A stretch of DNA of 5,852 bases from Clostridiales bacterium (GTDB lineage: Bacteria > Bacillota > Clostridia > Christensenellales > Borkfalkiaceae). A program made the position numbers and the translations under genes. Below the pieces are notes generated by a model. It searched no databases. It was not told the DNA's origin and saw only the letters and a program-made list of their open reading frames with translations. Of the stretch, positions 1 through 5,797 are shown in pieces (position 1 is the first letter of the stretch; every line of letters begins with the position of its first letter). The stretch covers positions 1 to 5,852 of the forward strand of contig DOCD01000190.1 of NCBI GenBank assembly GCA_003503945.1, given 5' to 3'.

Positions 1-24
1 GGGCTCGGGCTCGGGCTCGGGCTC
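1..24. repeat. Tandem hexanucleotide repeat (GGGCTC x4) encoding Glu-Pro
   Basis: Four perfect copies of a 6-bp unit sit at the window edge and read as GAG-CCC (Glu-Pro) in the minus-strand gene. The array may continue outside the window. Such in-frame 6-bp arrays can change copy number by replication slippage without breaking the frame, so the Glu-Pro tail could vary in length between strains; that is inference. Confidence 0.8.
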
Positions 25-222
25 CTTCGCTTTCACGGGTTCTTCCGCAAGTTCGGCGGCGGGCTGCGCCGCCTCCGCTTTGCTTTCGCGCAGACTCTTT
101 TTGCGAGCGGATATACCCATTATGCAAATTATTACGCCTATTATCGCGGCTAAGCCTATAAGCGCGCAGCCTATGTAAATGTACGTTTTATTGACTGCAA
201 GTAAATCGTATATGAAATTCAT
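1..222 (-). CDS. Partial single-pass membrane protein with Glu-Pro repeat tail, function unknown
   Basis: I do not recognise this gene. Only its first 74 codons lie in the window; it continues past the left edge. The start ATG (220-222) is supported by an AGGCGG SD site at 230-235, 7 nt away, and by a strong promoter further upstream (255-282). Residues 1-13 are short and near neutral. Residues about 14-37 are a continuous hydrophobic segment rich in Ile, Gly and Ala, followed by a basic stretch (Arg40, Lys41, Lys42). By the positive-inside rule this suggests N-out/C-in topology. Residues 43-66 are Ala/Glu/Lys-rich and probably disordered, and residues 67-74 are four Glu-Pro pairs. This could be a membrane anchor for a cytoplasmic domain lying outside the window, or a small membrane protein with a charged tail. 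The reading frame is open throughout and the start is well supported; the function is not known. Confidence 0.75.
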   Translation of the reverse strand, partial: MNFIYDLLAVNKTYIYIGCALIGLAAIIGVIICIMGISARKKSLRESKAEAAQPAAELAEEPVKAKEPEPEPEP

Positions 223-254
223 TATCGTACCGCCTGAAAGCTATTATATTTAAT

Positions 255-282
255 ATTGTACCACTTATTTTGAATTTGTCAA
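255..282 (-). promoter_or_regulatory. SigA-type promoter with extended -10 for the partial membrane protein gene
   Basis: On the minus strand a perfect -35 TTGACA (277-282) and a -10 TACAAT (255-260) are separated by 16 bp. A TG one base upstream of the -10 makes it an extended -10. The expected transcription start is near 248, giving a leader of about 25 nt to the ATG at 222. The promoter begins about 15 bp past the hairpin of the upp terminator, so this gene is transcribed independently of the uracil unit. Confidence 0.8.
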
Positions 283-297
283 TACACGTAAAAGATA

Positions 298-323
298 AAA
301 AAGTCGGCAAACGCCGACTTTTT
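298..323 (-). terminator. Rho-independent terminator of the uracil salvage unit
   Basis: This is a perfect inverted repeat: arms 298-308 and 313-323, a 4-nt loop (309-312), six G:C-rich pairs (GTCGGC/GCCGAC) and five A:T pairs at the base. On the minus strand the stem runs into six T residues and further T-rich sequence, beginning about 13 nt after the upp stop. The A/T arms make it symmetric, so it could also stop plus-strand transcription, but no plus-strand gene reaches it. Confidence 0.9.
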
Positions 324-336
324 ATCGCTATGCGTG

Positions 337-975
337 TTACTTTGTGCCGAAAAGCCTGTCGCCCGCGTCGCCGAGACCGGGGAGAATGTAACAGTGCTCG
401 TTAAGTCCTCTGTCCAGCGTGGAAACGTAAACGGGGATATCGGGGTAGCTTTCCGCCACCTTTTTAATACCCTCGGGCGCGGCGATTATCGACATAACCT
501 TGATTTTTTTGCAGCCGCGTTTTTTAAGCGCTTCCAAAGCGTCGCAAATCGAACCGCCCGTTGCGAGCATGGGGTCGACGAGGAACACCGTCTTTTTTTC
601 TATTCCGTCGGGGAGCTTGCAGTAGTACTCCTGCGGCTGCATAGTCTCCTCGTCGCGGTACATACCGATGTGCCCGACCCGCGCCGTGGGGAAAACCTTG
701 TGCACGCCGTTCACCATACCCAGCCCCGCGCGCAAAATGGGCACTATAGCTACGCTCTCCTCGGGCACCTTGTACTGCGTCGTCGTTTCGAGCGGGGTTT
801 CTACCTGTACGGGCACGAGCTCGACGTCGCGCATGCTTTCGTAGGTCATCATTGTGGTAATTTCTTCCACCAGCTCGCGGAATTCCTTCATACCCGTCTT
901 TTTATCGCGAAGTATCGCGATTTTGTGTTTTATGAGCGGGTGGTCGAAAATGAATACGTTCTTATAATTGTTCAT
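337..975 (-). CDS. upp: Uracil phosphoribosyltransferase (UPRTase)
   Basis: Cytoplasmic salvage enzyme making UMP and pyrophosphate from uracil and PRPP. The 212-residue product has the usual UPRTase length (about 208-210) and its motifs in order: VPILRAGLGM at 78-87; the flexible-loop region with Tyr106-Arg107-Asp108 and Glu-Glu; the PRPP-binding loop VDPMLATGGS at 133-142 (acidic residue, then ATGGS for the phosphates); IIAAPEG at 163-169; and the uracil-binding C-terminus with YILPGLGDAGDRLFGT at 196-211. The start ATG lies inside the upstream permease gene, with a 14-nt overlap, and has a GAGGAG SD at 983-988. Translation is therefore probably coupled to the permease, fitting a transport-and-trap unit. 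A strong terminator follows the stop. All catalytic motifs are present and nothing looks broken. Confidence 0.97.
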   Translation of the reverse strand: MNNYKNVFIFDHPLIKHKIAILRDKKTGMKEFRELVEEITTMMTYESMRDVELVPVQVETPLETTTQYKVPEESVAIVPILRAGLGMVNGVHKVFPTARVGHIGMYRDEETMQPQEYYCKLPDGIEKKTVFLVDPMLATGGSICDALEALKKRGCKKIKVMSIIAAPEGIKKVAESYPDIPVYVSTLDRGLNEHCYILPGLGDAGDRLFGTK

Positions 976-2389
976 TTGTCTGCTCCTCGGCTTCTAATTC
1001 TGCGGGCTGTTCCGCAGGGGTTTCGCATGCAGCCTCGGCGGGCTTTTGTCCGTCTTTGGATTTTATGTTTACAAGCAGGTTGGTAAGTATGCCGAGTATG
1101 AGCGCGCACGCGACCTCGGTTATGGTTACTTTACCAATCGAAAGGGTCATTCCGCCCACGCCCGCGATTAAAATAACAGATACCACGAACAGGTTTCTGT
1201 TGTCGTTGAGGTCTACGGGCTGAATCATTTTAAGCCCCGATACGGCTATGAAGCCGTACAGCGCAACGCACACGCCGCCCATTACGCAGGAGGGTATGGT
1301 TGCAAGGAAGGTCACGAAAGGCGCTATGAACGAGAATACTATCGACATCGCCGCCGCGACGAAAATGGTTATAACCGAAGCGTTGCCCGAAATAGCCACG
1401 CAGCCGACCGATTCGCCGTAGGTGGTGTTGGGGCAGCCGCCGAACAGCGCGCCCGCTATCGAGCCGACGCCGTCGCCCAGAAGCGTCCTCGTAAGTCCGG
1501 GGTCCTTTAAAAGGTCGGTTTCTATTATCGAGGAAATGTTTTTATGGTCCGCGATGTGCTCCGCGAACACGACGAAAGCGACGGGGATATACGCGACGGC
1601 TATCGTGCCGATGTAAGCGCCCACGCTGCCGAATTCGCCCGCGCCGTAATCTTTACTGAAAAGCTGAACGAAAGCAAAGTCGGGGTACCATTTCATTTCC
1701 TTGAAAAGCTCGAAGTTGATTACCCTAAGCGATTCCGCGCCGTCTATGTAGCTGAACGCGGTGAATATTGCCGCGACGATATATCCCGCGAGTATGCCCA
1801 GAACGAAGGGTATCATTTTGAACATCTTTTTGCCGTAAACGCTGCACACTATGGTTACCGCAAGGGTAACGAGTCCGCATAAAAGCGCGATATAGGGCGA
1901 ACAAGTGGAAACGCTGCCTTTCATTAAATCGCCGACGGCGTTGCCCGCGAGCGAAAGCCCGATTATAGCAACCGTGGGGCCGATAACGACGGCGGGCATA
2001 ATCTTATCAATCCACTTAACGCCCGCAAACTTGACTACGACGGCTATACCCACGTAGACGAGCCCCGCAAACACGGCGCCTATTATGATGCCGAGGTAAC
2101 CGAGCGCCGCAGATACGCCGCCCGAGAAAGCGGCGAACATACTGCCCAAAAAGGCGAACGAGCTGCCTAAAAACACGGGGCTTTTGAATTTTGTGAATAA
2201 CAGATAAACCATAGTGCCGACGCCCGCGCCGAAAAGCGCCGCGGAGGTCGACATGTGGTAACCCGTCTGGCCCTGAACGACCATGGGAACCGCTATCGTC
2301 GCCGCAAGTATCGCGAGCACTTGTTGAAGCGCGAACAGTAAAAGCTGCCCCCACTTAGGTCTGTCTTTGATGCCGTAAACCAACTTCAT
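962..2389 (-). CDS. uraA: Uracil permease, NCS2 (UraA/PyrP) family
   Basis: Inner-membrane uracil:proton symporter by family. The 475-residue product has many hydrophobic helices, as expected for the 14-segment NCS2 fold. Family landmarks are visible: an N-terminal start with a QQVLAILAATIAVP-type first helix (22-35), SPVFLGSSFAF at 70-80, AEH at 276-278 (Glu277 matches the substrate-binding Glu241 of E. coli UraA), DLLKDPGLTR at 292-301, and NTTYGES at 321-327 (Glu326 matches UraA Glu290). Xanthine/urate transporters have Gln-Asn instead in the last motif, so uracil is favoured, and the overlapping upp gene agrees. The position of UraA His245 is Asp281 here. Residues from about 445 form a Glu/Ala/Pro/Gln-rich cytoplasmic tail with no counterpart in E. 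coli UraA (429 residues). The start has a GAGGAG SD (2398-2403) 8 nt away and its own promoter. Confidence 0.93.
   Translation of the reverse strand: MKLVYGIKDRPKWGQLLLFALQQVLAILAATIAVPMVVQGQTGYHMSTSAALFGAGVGTMVYLLFTKFKSPVFLGSSFAFLGSMFAAFSGGVSAALGYLGIIIGAVFAGLVYVGIAVVVKFAGVKWIDKIMPAVVIGPTVAIIGLSLAGNAVGDLMKGSVSTCSPYIALLCGLVTLAVTIVCSVYGKKMFKMIPFVLGILAGYIVAAIFTAFSYIDGAESLRVINFELFKEMKWYPDFAFVQLFSKDYGAGEFGSVGAYIGTIAVAYIPVAFVVFAEHIADHKNISSIIETDLLKDPGLTRTLLGDGVGSIAGALFGGCPNTTYGESVGCVAISGNASVITIFVAAAMSIVFSFIAPFVTFLATIPSCVMGGVCVALYGFIAVSGLKMIQPVDLNDNRNLFVVSVILIAGVGGMTLSIGKVTITEVACALILGILTNLLVNIKSKDGQKPAEAACETPAEQPAELEAEEQTNEQL
983..988 (-). promoter_or_regulatory. Internal ribosome binding site for upp inside the permease gene
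   Basis: GAGGAG on the minus strand, 7 nt before the upp ATG (973-975), lies within the last codons of the permease, where it encodes part of the Glu-rich tail. It fixes the upp start and shows that upp is initiated before the permease stop (962-964) is reached. Confidence 0.8.
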
Positions 2390-2424
2390 TTTACATACTC
2401 CTCTTTTGAAATTTCACTTCTTTA

Positions 2425-2453
2425 ATGATAACATATAATTTACCGAATTGCAA
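2425..2453 (-). promoter_or_regulatory. Main predicted promoter of the uracil permease-upp unit
   Basis: On the minus strand, -35 TTGCAA (2448-2453) and -10 TATCAT (2425-2430) are 17 bp apart, with a TG one base before the -10 (extended -10). The expected transcription start is near 2418, giving a leader of about 29 nt that holds the GAGGAG SD. The leader is too short for a PyrR-type attenuator, so no attenuation by RNA folding is visible. Confidence 0.7.
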
Positions 2454-2475
2454 TAGCAAAGGCAAATATTGTCAA
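2447..2475 (-). promoter_or_regulatory. Possible second, overlapping promoter for the uracil unit
   Basis: A perfect TTGACA -35 (2470-2475) lies 17 bp from TGCAAT (2447-2452), which matches the -10 consensus at four of six positions. This putative -10 occupies nearly the same bases as the -35 of the downstream promoter, so polymerase could not use both at once. The -35 is strong but the -10 is weak, so this call is tentative. Confidence 0.35.
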
Positions 2476-2486
2476 GATTAATTTCA

Positions 2487-4742
2487 TTATCCTATATCCC
2501 TGCTCTCGTGGCAGCAAAAATAAATTATCTGCACGTTTTTTGCAAGCTCATTCAAAAGCTTTGCCGCGCGCGACATATGCTCCGCGTCCAGATTTACGAA
2601 CGGGTCGTCCAAAATAATGAAGGGCCTCTCCTCCGTAAACATTACGTCGACGAGCGCCAGCCGCAGGCACAGCGCGCACAGCCCGTACTGCCCCGCGCTC
2701 AGATGTCTGTCGCTCCTGATTTCGCCGCCCCGCTCGTACTTTATGTTGAAATCGGTGTCGAACACTACCTTTTCGCCGAGCGCCTCTTCGAGCGCGGCGG
2801 AGTAGTGCAAAAACCGCTCTTTCACGGGCAGAATATATTTCTCTTTCAAATTGTTTTCGGCTTTTTGCAAAAACTCCTTTGCCTTGCCCAAAACCTCGTG
2901 CTTTTTCTTATCCTCGCCCAAAAGCGTCCTCTCGTTTTCGAGCTCGCTTACGATAGACGGCAGCTTTTCGGTAACCGCCTCGTCGTCGCTTATTTCCCTG
3001 TCGACGCGCGTCAGCTCCTTATTCAGCAAGGTAAGCTTTTCCGATAGTCTCCCCGTATCCTTCCTTTCGCCCTCGGGCTTTTCCGTCAGAGCGTATTCGG
3101 CTTTATAATTTTGCGCCTCCGCCGACAGCTCTTTAAGCCTCTTGCCGTAATAGGCATATTCGCGCGAATAATTTTCCAGCCGCTTGATTGTTTCGGCGAG
3201 TCCGCCGTCAACCCGAATCGAATACTTATTGAGTATTCTGTCTGTTTCCGCGTCGCATTCCTCTATAACCGCGCGCGTATGCGCCGCGCTCTCTTCGCTC
3301 GCCTTTCTTTCGCCGTCGAGCAAAGTATACTCTAACTTCAACTTATTTATATCGGTTATAAGGTTATTGAAGTCCGCTTCCGCGCCGCTCTCGGTCAGAT
3401 AGCCGTAACCCGACAAGAAGCCCTTTATATTGCTTTCGAGTATTGTTATTTCGGACTGTAATTTAAGGTACTCGGGATTTGCCTCCGCGGGCGCGGCAAC
3501 CGCCTTTAAACGGGTGCTGAAATAGGCGAACCCGCTCGCAAACACCGAGCATACGCCTACGACGAGCGCAATTATTCCCGTCAACAAATTCACCGTAACA
3601 GCCAGAACAACGCCGATAATGATAATCGCAACAGCGAACGCAATGATGACTACGGGGAGCTTAGCGCCCTTTTTCGCTTCGGCTGCGGGGGCGACGGCGG
3701 TAGGAACGCTTTTGAGCCGCTCGCGCATAGCGCCGAGCTCAGATATTTTTTCGCGGCAGTCCCCGATCGCGCTTTCGTCGGGAAGATTTTTGAGTTTGAC
3801 GTTTTCAAGCTCTTTAAGCCGCGATTCTTTTTCGGCGGTGAAAGCCGAAGCTTCGAGACGGCTTTTTTCGTTTGCTTTTCTTGTTGCCGCCGCGTTCAAA
3901 GCCGAAAGTTCCTCCTCGCTCGGAAGCCCCGCGGGATATTTTGCTTTAAGCTTTTCAATTTCCTCCGCCGCTCCCGAAGCGCGCGCAAGCATACGCTCGT
4001 AATTCTCCCACTGCTGATAGACTCCGTCCAAGGAGGCGGCGGCTTTTAAGCTCTTTTCGGTTTGGGCGATTTCCGCTTCCAGCCGCTCGCGCTCGCGGTA
4101 TTTCTCGCCCAGCTTCGCATTCACGTTTTCGGCATTGCGCCTTTTATCTTCGAGGGCTTTTATCTTGTCGTTGCGCTCGTTGATTTTTCCTCCGCCGCCG
4201 CGCTGGGCTTTTAAAGCTTTCTGCGCCTTTTCGAGTAAGCCGTACGCTTTATCGAAGCCGCCCTCGTCGGCGTTATCCACGAATTTATTCAATTTTTCGC
4301 TTATTCCGCCCGTTACCCCCGACATATCCGCCGTCGAATCGATAAAAACGGTGCGCATAAACGAAGCTTCGTCCAACCCGAATATATCCTTGCCTATGTT
4401 TTCGGGCGCGGGCAGCTCTTTGCCCCCCGAATATAGCTTGGTTTCGTCGCCCGTCTGGCTCTTTTTATCGAAAAATCTTTCTATCCTGTAAATTTTCCCG
4501 TTCGCGGAAAACGTAAGGTTCCCGCCGAACTTTCCGCCGCCGAACGGCAAATAGCGCTGCCTTTCGTCAAAGCTTTTGCCGCGGGTGGTCGGGAGGCCGT
4601 AAAACATAGCCTTTATGAACGCCGCGAGCGTAGTCTTGCCGTAGCCGTTCGGCTCGCACAAGGCGGTCGGGTTTTTGCCGAAATCGAAGTCGCGCCCGCT
4701 CATATTGCCGAAATTTTCTATATGGCAGCTTAAAAGCTTCAT
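2487..4742 (-). CDS. SMC/Rad50-like ATPase with central membrane hairpin (YhaN/SbcE type)
   Basis: ABC-type ATPase of the SMC/Rad50/SbcC superfamily, probably partner of the phosphoesterase encoded just upstream in DNA end processing or repair. In the 751-residue product, the N-terminal half-head has a Walker A at 30-38 (Gly33, Gly35, Lys36, Thr37), with Glu30 where the first Gly is usual. Residues about 165-350 are charged coiled coil with a Gly run at 182-185. Two hydrophobic helices, about 361-383 and 385-408, form a membrane hairpin; a second coiled coil spans about 424-645. The C-terminal half-head has signature LSAGQ (681-685), Walker B FIILDD (708-713), D-loop NLD (717-719) and His745 as switch histidine. 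There is no CxxC zinc hook at the coil apex. This layout fits YhaN (SbcE) of Bacillus subtilis, which I recall as having membrane segments and about 960 residues; this one is clearly shorter. The start overlaps the upstream stop in an ATGA, with a GGGAGG SD 7 nt away. Confidence 0.85.
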   Translation of the reverse strand: MKLLSCHIENFGNMSGRDFDFGKNPTALCEPNGYGKTTLAAFIKAMFYGLPTTRGKSFDERQRYLPFGGGKFGGNLTFSANGKIYRIERFFDKKSQTGDETKLYSGGKELPAPENIGKDIFGLDEASFMRTVFIDSTADMSGVTGGISEKLNKFVDNADEGGFDKAYGLLEKAQKALKAQRGGGGKINERNDKIKALEDKRRNAENVNAKLGEKYRERERLEAEIAQTEKSLKAAASLDGVYQQWENYERMLARASGAAEEIEKLKAKYPAGLPSEEELSALNAAATRKANEKSRLEASAFTAEKESRLKELENVKLKNLPDESAIGDCREKISELGAMRERLKSVPTAVAPAAEAKKGAKLPVVIIAFAVAIIIIGVVLAVTVNLLTGIIALVVGVCSVFASGFAYFSTRLKAVAAPAEANPEYLKLQSEITILESNIKGFLSGYGYLTESGAEADFNNLITDINKLKLEYTLLDGERKASEESAAHTRAVIEECDAETDRILNKYSIRVDGGLAETIKRLENYSREYAYYGKRLKELSAEAQNYKAEYALTEKPEGERKDTGRLSEKLTLLNKELTRVDREISDDEAVTEKLPSIVSELENERTLLGEDKKKHEVLGKAKEFLQKAENNLKEKYILPVKERFLHYSAALEEALGEKVVFDTDFNIKYERGGEIRSDRHLSAGQYGLCALCLRLALVDVMFTEERPFIILDDPFVNLDAEHMSRAAKLLNELAKNVQIIYFCCHESRDIG

Positions 4743-5779
4743 AAGTTTTCCTCCCTGCCCGCAAGCGCGGAAAGCCCCGCATATATGACGCGCTGTCTTG
4801 TTTCCGCGTCCAAATCGGACGAGAGAACCTCGCGCACGAATTCGCCCCGCAAGGACAAGTCGCCCGCGTACTCCTCCGCGTTGAATTTGCGCAGAGTTTT
4901 ATCCTTGACCGAAATGAAGTAGCAGCTGCCTTCGAGCTGCTTTTGCACCTCTTTTTGGAGCGTTTCGTTGGAGTAGTCTATTTCCCCCGTGAGGTTGAGG
5001 CGGACGATATTTTGCTTGCTAATACTAAGCTTTCTGATTTTTTCGAGCGCGGTGTACTCGTCCGAGGTGTCGGATAAGTCGGCGTTAAGCTCTGTTATTT
5101 CGCGGCACGCAAAGGGGATAAATCGGGGCGAAATTTTTTCGCCGACGTCCAGAAGGACGAAGCCCTTTTCGCCCGCTTCGTCGAAGCCCCTGCCCTCGGG
5201 GCAGCCGCTGTAACACCACACGCCGCGACTGTCGAGCCTGCCGGTGCGGTACTCGTGTATATGCCCCAGCGCGAGGTAGTCGATATTCTTTTCGCGAAGC
5301 TTTGTAAGGTTGACCCCCATACCCTCGTCGCCGTGAAGCATGACGATATTGAGCTTGTCCTTTTCAAGCCGCAGGGTCGAGTGGAAGGAGGTTTTGTTTT
5401 CGGGAGAAAGCTCTATGCCGCTTATAACCGCGTCGCCGTAGGTATACGCCGTCCATTCGCTGCCGAAGGTTTTCAGATTTTCGAACTTTTCAAAATAGCT
5501 TTCCTTGACGTCGTGATTGCCGCGCAGATAAAGAAAGTCTATCTGCGGATTGTTTTTGACCGCGCTGTAAAAGAATTCCTTGTCCTTTTTTACCGGCCTG
5601 TCGCTGTCGAACACGTCGCCCGAAAGCATTATAACCTTAACGCCCTCGCTCTTAGCGTAGCTTATAATTCGGGAAAAGGTTTTCCTTACCTCCGCCTTTC
5701 TTTCGTCCGCCTTGTCCCCCGGCAGACGGGAATCCATTTTCGAGCCGAGATGTATGTCGGCGCAGTGTATGATTTTCAT
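4739..5779 (-). CDS. SbcD/YhaO-type metallophosphoesterase (DNA exonuclease subunit)
   Basis: Calcineurin-like metallophosphoesterase of the Mre11/SbcD group, predicted to be the two-metal nuclease working with the SMC-like ATPase encoded next. The 346-residue product keeps the full set of metal and catalytic motifs: DIH (Asp8, His10), GDVFD (Asp55, Asp58), RGNHD (Asn88, His89), LHGD (His149) and GHIH (His173, His175). YSGCPEGRGFDE at 190-201 is the loop typical of SbcD/YhaO proteins. Residues from about 225 form the C-terminal capping and ATPase-docking part, which is shorter than in E. coli SbcD (about 400 residues). The start ATG (5777-5779) follows directly the motif-I strand start MKIIHCADIH and has an AAGGA SD at 5787-5791, 7 nt away. 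No signal peptide is present, so it is cytoplasmic. SbcD versus YhaO orthology cannot be settled by eye; the membrane-hairpin partner favours YhaO. Confidence 0.9.
   Translation of the reverse strand: MKIIHCADIHLGSKMDSRLPGDKADERKAEVRKTFSRIISYAKSEGVKVIMLSGDVFDSDRPVKKDKEFFYSAVKNNPQIDFLYLRGNHDVKESYFEKFENLKTFGSEWTAYTYGDAVISGIELSPENKTSFHSTLRLEKDKLNIVMLHGDEGMGVNLTKLREKNIDYLALGHIHEYRTGRLDSRGVWCYSGCPEGRGFDEAGEKGFVLLDVGEKISPRFIPFACREITELNADLSDTSDEYTALEKIRKLSISKQNIVRLNLTGEIDYSNETLQKEVQKQLEGSCYFISVKDKTLRKFNAEEYAGDLSLRGEFVREVLSSDLDAETRQRVIYAGLSALAGREENL
4750..4755 (-). promoter_or_regulatory. Ribosome binding site of the SMC-like ATPase gene
   Basis: GGGAGG on the minus strand, 7 nt before the ATG at 4740-4742, sits in the last codons of the phosphoesterase gene. 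With the ATGA stop/start overlap it fixes the ATPase start and indicates translational coupling, which would help make the two subunits in matched amounts. Confidence 0.75.
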
Positions 5780-5797
5780 ATAAATATCCTTATTGTA

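Noticed and set aside
334..1086. A 250-codon plus-strand open frame opposite upp
   Set aside because: It lies antisense to upp, whose product has every UPRTase motif. The antisense translation has no recognisable domain and no good SD, and such open frames are common opposite genes with this codon use.
2407..2416. Perfect 10-bp palindrome TGAAATTTCA in the permease leader, just after the predicted transcription start
   Set aside because: Its position would suit an operator, but it is short, AT-rich and likely to occur by chance; no second copy was seen near the other promoters.
2390..2486. PyrR-type attenuator or riboswitch upstream of the permease
   Set aside because: The predicted leader is only about 29 nt long and no anti-terminator/terminator pair or PyrR-like stem-loop is visible.
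2469..3047. A 192-codon plus-strand open frame opposite the 3' part of the ATPase gene
   Set aside because: The minus frame encodes the LSAGQ signature, Walker B and switch His; the plus frame has no supporting features.
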